From Candidatus Gastranaerophilales bacterium (lineage in GTDB: Bacteria > Cyanobacteriota > Vampirovibrionia > Gastranaerophilales > Gastranaerophilaceae): 64,000 nt of DNA. The stretch covers positions 1-64,000 of the forward strand of contig CAAGHI010000057.1 in assembly GCA_900769645.1 (NCBI GenBank), written 5' to 3'. Below the pieces are notes generated by a model. It had not been told where the DNA came from, did no database searches, and worked only from the letters and a program-made list of their open reading frames with translations. This document shows positions 59,894 through 64,000 of this stretch, piece by piece; within the stretch, counting starts at the first letter, position 1, and every line of letters begins with the position of its first letter. Both the position numbers and the translations under genes were made by a program.

Positions 59894-61870
59894 TTACTTT
59901 ATCATGTTCAGAAAATCTTCTTCTGTCAATATTATAACACCTAATTTTTCGGCTTTGTCTAATTTTGAACCAGCTTTTTCGCCCGCAATTACGAACGAAG
60001 TGTTCTTAGACACTGACGACGAGGTCTTTCCGCCCAAAAGTTTAATTTTTTCTGACGCTTCATCTCTCGTCATATTTTGTAATGTTCCGGTCAAAACAAA
60101 TGTTTTTCCTTTGAATTTATCCGAAATATTTTCTGTCGGTGGTGCAGGTTCAATTCCAAGTTCTTTCAAGTCTTTCAACATCTGAATAGTTTCAGGCTTT
60201 CTGAAAAATTCATAAATATCTTGCGCAATAATATCGCCAATTCCCTCGATATTTGAAAGCTCTTCAACTGTTGCTTTTTCAAGATTTTCCAATGTTTCAA
60301 ACTCGTTTGCTAAAAGACCTGCGGTTTCCTTGCCGACATTTCGGATTGTAAAAGCGGTCAAAAGCCTTTGTAGCGGACGATTTTTGCTCTCTTGAATTGC
60401 TGTGTACATGTTAAATGCAGATTTTTCTTTAACCAAATCAAGTTGCATAAAATCTTGCATAGTCAAACGATACAAGTCAATTGGAGTTTTTGCAAATCCT
60501 TTTGTATAAAGCTGTTCGATTATAGAAGGTCCGATTTTGTCAATATCCATCGCATCTTTCGAAACCCAATATTCAATTTTTGCACATCTTTTAGCGTGAC
60601 AATCAGGGTTGTCACAGTACAAATTCACCTCGTCCTCGTGAGTTGTTAATCTTGAATGACAAGACGGGCAAAGTTCAGGCGGAGCGTACTCAGGCAGCTT
60701 GTAATGCTCTTCATCTTCAATAACCTTAACTACTTTCGGGATAATTTCCGCCGCTTTTTTTATATAAACCCTATCACCAATTCGGACATCAAGCCTTCCG
60801 ACTTCATCAAAATTGTGTAAACTTGCACGTGCGACAGTGCTTCCACCCAACTGAACAGGCTCTAAGATTGCAACAGGTGTAATTGCACCGGTTTTACCAA
60901 CGCTAACTTCAATATCCAAAAGCTTTGTCGTAACTTCTTCCGGTGGAAATTTAAAAGCGGTTGCCCATTTCGGCGCACGAGAGGTAAATCCCATTTCTTG
61001 CTGAACCAAAATATCATTCACTTTGATTACAACGCCGTCTGTTGCATAGTCAAGTGAAAAGCGCTTTTCGTCCCATTCTTTGCAGTATTCGACTGCCTCG
61101 TTGGCGTTTTTACAAAGCCTGATGTTTGGATTAACCTTAAACCCTAATTTTTTTAAGTACATAAGACTTTCGTAATGCGTTTTTGGCTCATCTTTTACGC
61201 CACCCGTAAAAATAGCAGTGTAACAAAACATTGACAAATCACGTTGCGCCGTAATCTTGCTATCTAGTTGCCTAATTGAACCGGCAGCAGCGTTTCTTGG
61301 GTTTGCAAAAAGTTTTTCACCCTTTGCCAAATTCTCTTTATTCAATTTCTCAAAAGATTCTTTTGGCATATAAACTTCGCCACGAACCTCAACACTCACG
61401 GGCTCAAAGAGTTTCAAAGGGATTGCTTTGACAGTTTTTAGGTTGTTTGTAATATCTTCACCCGTAATCCCGTCACCACGAGTTACACCACGGACGAAAA
61501 TCCCGTTTTCGTAAGTCAAAGCCATTGCAAGTCCGTCAATTTTTAGTTCGCAAACGAGTTCTTGCTCTCCGTATTCTTTGACAATTTTTTTGTACCAATC
61601 GTCGGTCAAATCCTCGTAGTGGTAAGTATTATCAAGGCTGTAAAGTCTGTATTTGTGCTTGTATGGAAAGAATTTTTCGCTAATCGAGCCGACACGTTGT
61701 GTCGGGCTGTCTGGAGTCACAAAAAGTGGATTTTCGCTCTCTAGTTTTTTTAGTTCCGCAAACATTTTGTCGTACTCGTAATCGCTAATCGTCGGATTAT
61801 CTTCAACATAGTACTTGTAATTTGCTTTGTTTATTTCGTCTTTTAAAAAATTTATTCTATCTATTACCAT
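59894..61870 (-). CDS. ligA: NAD-dependent DNA ligase
   Basis: 658 residues, full length. Domain order: Ia (about 1-65), adenylation with E-L-K110-I-D-G-L-A, OB fold, four-Cys zinc finger (C-P-S-C...C-D-N-P-D-C, about 395-425), HhH repeats (E-G-I-G-D-I-I-A) and C-terminal BRCT (about 580-658). Seals nicks in replication and repair. An R2-like/R3 unit lies just upstream. Confidence 0.96.
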   Translation of the reverse strand: MVIDRINFLKDEINKANYKYYVEDNPTISDYEYDKMFAELKKLESENPLFVTPDSPTQRVGSISEKFFPYKHKYRLYSLDNTYHYEDLTDDWYKKIVKEYGEQELVCELKIDGLAMALTYENGIFVRGVTRGDGITGEDITNNLKTVKAIPLKLFEPVSVEVRGEVYMPKESFEKLNKENLAKGEKLFANPRNAAAGSIRQLDSKITAQRDLSMFCYTAIFTGGVKDEPKTHYESLMYLKKLGFKVNPNIRLCKNANEAVEYCKEWDEKRFSLDYATDGVVIKVNDILVQQEMGFTSRAPKWATAFKFPPEEVTTKLLDIEVSVGKTGAITPVAILEPVQLGGSTVARASLHNFDEVGRLDVRIGDRVYIKKAAEIIPKVVKVIEDEEHYKLPEYAPPELCPSCHSRLTTHEDEVNLYCDNPDCHAKRCAKIEYWVSKDAMDIDKIGPSIIEQLYTKGFAKTPIDLYRLTMQDFMQLDLVKEKSAFNMYTAIQESKNRPLQRLLTAFTIRNVGKETAGLLANEFETLENLEKATVEELSNIEGIGDIIAQDIYEFFRKPETIQMLKDLKELGIEPAPPTENISDKFKGKTFVLTGTLQNMTRDEASEKIKLLGGKTSSSVSKNTSFVIAGEKAGSKLDKAEKLGVIILTEEDFLNMIK

Positions 61871-61892
61871 GATTTTCTTCTTTGTGATTTAA

Positions 61893-62039
61893 TGCTGGCG
61901 GGGTAGGTACACCGCCCTACTTTTTTATATTAAGTGAAAGGTGAAAAGTGAAAAGACCTTTTCGCTCGCTACGCTCGATAATAACTTTTGTGCGTTAGCA
62001 CCGATATGAACTTTTCACTTTTCACGTCTCACGTTTCAC
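61893..62039. repeat. R3 long palindrome, copy 3, with an R2-like unit attached
   Basis: R2-like GGCGGGGTAGGTAC...CCGCCCTAC then R3 at 61933-62039 with CTCGCTACGCTCG inside. It is the near reverse complement of 51367-51528, so the two lie about 10.4 kb apart in inverted orientation. It sits between ligA and speB. Confidence 0.85.
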
Positions 62040-62047
62040 GGCAATTG

Positions 62048-62884
62048 CTACATCACCATCAACAATTCTCTAATAACTTTTGTTGCCACTGCGGTTGAAA
62101 CACCTGATGCGTCATAATCAGGAGCCAATTCTACGACGTCAGCACCAACGATATCAAAGTTTTTCAGATATTCAAACCAGCCCATAAGCTCATTGAATTG
62201 CATTCCGCCACTTTCCGGAGTCCCAGTCCCAGGCATTACAGATGGATCAAGGCAGTCCAAGTCTACTGTTACAAATATCTTTTTACCCTTCAACTCGTCA
62301 AGTTCAGAATACTTGTGGATAAGAGTGTTGTGCTTTTTCATAAACTCCCACTCTTCTTTCATTCCGGATCGAATTCCGATTTGTTTAAGATTTTCAGGGC
62401 CTACGATTTTTGATGCGTGGCGAATTACGGCAGAATGTGACATTTCTTCCCCCAAATACTCTTCTCTCAAATCTGTATGAGCGTCAAAATGAACAATCGC
62501 CAAGTTGTCATAAAACTTTGCAACAGCTTTGATTTCAGGCAATGTTACAAGGTGTTCACCGCCAATTCCAAAAACCCTTTTGCCGTCCTTATAAATTTGT
62601 TCAACATTTTCTTCAATCAAATCAAGTGATTTGTACGTGTTTCCTAGAGGGAATTCCAAATCTCCTGCATCGTGAAAATTCACATCTTCCAAATGCTTGT
62701 CAAAGCGAGGAGAGTAATCTTCTAACCCCCAACTTGCAAGTCTGATTTGCTCCGGTGCAAATCTTGAGCCAGAGCGGTAAGATACCGTTCCATCAAACGG
62801 CATTCCAAGCATAACTATATCTGATGAGGCGTAATTTTCATTTTGCCCCATCCAATTTCTATCCAAAAATGGTCCTTTTAGCAT
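62048..62884 (-). CDS. speB: Agmatinase (ureohydrolase family)
   Basis: 278 residues. Mn-binding motifs: G-G-E-H111, H-F-D134-A-H136-T-D138 and D208-L-D210-C-L-D213-P, and P-G-T-G-T-P-E-S-G-G as in agmatinases. Cuts agmatine to putrescine and urea; other guanidino substrates are possible for this family. The ribosome site AGGAGAAAG precedes the ATG. The arginine decarboxylase is not in the window. Confidence 0.9.
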   Translation of the reverse strand: MLKGPFLDRNWMGQNENYASSDIVMLGMPFDGTVSYRSGSRFAPEQIRLASWGLEDYSPRFDKHLEDVNFHDAGDLEFPLGNTYKSLDLIEENVEQIYKDGKRVFGIGGEHLVTLPEIKAVAKFYDNLAIVHFDAHTDLREEYLGEEMSHSAVIRHASKIVGPENLKQIGIRSGMKEEWEFMKKHNTLIHKYSELDELKGKKIFVTVDLDCLDPSVMPGTGTPESGGMQFNELMGWFEYLKNFDIVGADVVELAPDYDASGVSTAVATKVIRELLMVM

Positions 62885-62987
62885 AACTTTCTCCTATTTT
62901 TATTTTTAAGTTTATAATAAATAAAAGAATTTTTCAAAAAGTTATGTTGAACCTTGATTTTTTGCGAGAAATAATTAAAATATATAT

Positions 62988-63551
62988 ATGAAAAAGTTTT
63001 TATTAATTTTAACTGCAATATTTTTGACAGCGCAAGTTTCTTTGGCGGAAACGAATTATGAGCAAATTTATAGAGATTTGGATCCGGCGGATTTTTCTTA
63101 TGTTCACAATATCGACCCTGGGGAAATGTATGATGTGCAAAACACTTCTTGGTCGCCATATCCGCTTTTTAGACTTACGTCTCCTTTATTTTTTAAAAAC
63201 ACAACAATCGAGCCGGGGTATTATCTTTTAACACCTCGTGAACACAATGGGAATTGGTATATTTTGTTTAAAGAACAAGGCAAGGTGAAATATATTATTC
63301 CTGCTTATGACCGAGAAGTTGTGCCAATGGGATTTTATGACGCAAATTTGCCGAAGGCAAAATTGACACCGTCGCAAAAATTCCAAGTGAAATTATACGA
63401 CTTTGTCGGAAAACACGTCAAAAGTTCTCAAAGGAAACCGGCACCTGACACATATCTTGAAACAACCGATTTAGAAAACAATTTTATCTCAGTCGTAATC
63501 TATTGGGGCGATTACAGATATTATATGGTAATGCGCACGGTCAAATTGTAA
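62988..63551 (+). CDS. Exported protein of unknown function
   Basis: 187 residues with a signal peptide (about 1-20, ending S-L-A-E). Body: L-D-P-A-D-F-S-Y-V-H-N-I-D-P-G-E-M-Y-D-V, then Y-P-L-F-R-L-T-S-P-L-F-F-K-N-T-T-I-E-P-G-Y-Y-L-L-T-P-R, and W-G-D-Y-R-Y-Y-M-V near the end. It looks beta-rich and periplasmic. No family recognised and no ribosome site is obvious. It converges with the last gene. Confidence 0.7.
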   Translation: MKKFLLILTAIFLTAQVSLAETNYEQIYRDLDPADFSYVHNIDPGEMYDVQNTSWSPYPLFRLTSPLFFKNTTIEPGYYLLTPREHNGNWYILFKEQGKVKYIIPAYDREVVPMGFYDANLPKAKLTPSQKFQVKLYDFVGKHVKSSQRKPAPDTYLETTDLENNFISVVIYWGDYRYYMVMRTVKL

Positions 63552-63586
63552 TCGGCTTTTTCAGTCGTTTAGTTTGCCAAGCTAAA

Positions 63587-63961
63587 TTACTCTTCGTCGT
63601 CGATTTCTTCTTCTTTTTTAATGCTATCAACAACCATTTTCGCCATTTCTTTGGCAATAATCTGTTGGGTTGCTGCAGGACAGTTTTGAAGCATGTTCAT
63701 TGCTGTTCTCAAAGTGCTGTCAATATCATACCAACGACCTTTTCTGTTGTCGTCAAGTCCAGAACCTACGGCGTTGATAATGTCTTCAACTGCTTCAAAT
63801 TTTTCGTCTTCAATGTTGTGCTCAATGATGATTTTAATCAAATTTAGCGCAATTCTAATTTGAGTTTCATCGTCTGTTTCTTCCAAAGTTCTAACTGCTT
63901 GTGACAAAACAGGGTCTTTGTCATACCAACGTCTGTGCTGATTTGTGTACTCTTCTTTCAT
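63587..63961 (-). CDS. Small helical protein with an internal duplication (unknown function)
   Basis: 124 residues. Two related halves: R-R-W-Y-D-K-D-P-V-L-S-Q-A-V-R-T-L-E-E (about 10-28) and G-R-W-Y-D-I-D-S-T-L-R-T-A-M-N-M-L-Q-N (about 75-93), each followed by a helix with I-A. It ends in an acidic tail. AAGGAGAGAAG precedes the ATG. The last 39 bases of the window beyond it hold nothing I can name. Confidence 0.75.
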   Translation of the reverse strand: MKEEYTNQHRRWYDKDPVLSQAVRTLEETDDETQIRIALNLIKIIIEHNIEDEKFEAVEDIINAVGSGLDDNRKGRWYDIDSTLRTAMNMLQNCPAATQQIIAKEMAKMVVDSIKKEEEIDDEE

Positions 63962-64000
63962 ACTTCTCTCCTTCTTATAAGCTTATTATGAAGTTTTTTT

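Overview
The window looks like chromosome of an AT-rich, non-photosynthetic, diderm bacterium, most likely a gut Melainabacteria/Vampirovibrionia member (Gastranaerophilales-like). This is inferred from gene content; no rRNA gene is present to prove it. Supporting signs are many proteins starting with the prepilin signature FTLAEVLITLGIIGVVAAL, several lineage-type membrane proteins without recognisable families, CdaA together with a PgpH-type phosphodiesterase, the DAP lysine pathway, and a TolC-like outer-membrane factor. Most of the window is dense housekeeping sequence. The accessory layer consists of pilin-like genes and small palindromic repeats in the gaps.

Layout. 1-2.0 kb: 3' part of a large YadA-head/peptidase S74 surface protein, followed by a 0.7 kb repeat-filled gap. 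2.7-8.5 kb: TPR protein, GHL10 glycosidase, lysA, cdaA and a YitT protein. 9-13.2 kb (minus): two lineage-type membrane proteins and a GT-C glycosyltransferase. 13.2-17.3 kb: GT2 transferase, pgpH, ybeY, dgkA. 17.4-19.5 kb (minus): pilin remnant, rnhB, rbgA, rplS. 19.9 kb: tRNA-Leu(UAG). 20-23 kb: GT2, two more lineage-type membrane proteins, tatD. 23.2-32.4 kb: three poly-G-tract prepilin genes interleaved with secD-secF, dapA, mtaB, another lineage-type membrane protein and a calpain-like candidate. 32.4-35.4 kb (minus): rbfA-truB-DUF2993-GerMN-HicB-like operon, reading towards a pilin gene. 36.5-45 kb: large Cys-rich pilin-like protein, nfeD/SPFH pair, aspS, ribF, a fourth tract-bearing prepilin, iron alcohol dehydrogenase. 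45.3-47.7 kb: EF-hand protein, acidic protein, a tract-free prepilin divergent from an Xre regulator. 48.2-53.1 kb: TolC/MarR/EmrA/EmrB efflux locus. 53.2-64 kb: unknown membrane protein, ClC exchanger, dicarboxylate/amino-acid symporter, SIMPL protein, ligA, agmatinase and two unknowns.

Most notable result. Four separate prepilin-type genes (23.2, 28.1, 32.4 and 43.0 kb) each carry a tract of exactly ten G or C just after the best start codon and before the FTLAEV signature. In all four the ten-base tract puts the start codon out of frame with the body, and one extra base (11) would restore a full-length protein. This is the arrangement expected of contingency (phase-variable) surface genes caught OFF, or alternatively of a systematic one-base undercall in the assembly. 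A fifth prepilin (46.7 kb) has no tract, and a sixth survives only as a 3' remnant after rnhB. Members share a D-(V/I)-N-G...PN..G.D.F motif. A second layer is a set of at least five families of short palindromic repeats, one of which has inserted in frame into a pilin leader.

The genes also suggest linked physiology. c-di-AMP synthesis and breakdown enzymes lie 7 kb apart. Export (SecDF), pilin-like proteins and glycosyltransferases together point to a rich, possibly glycosylated surface.
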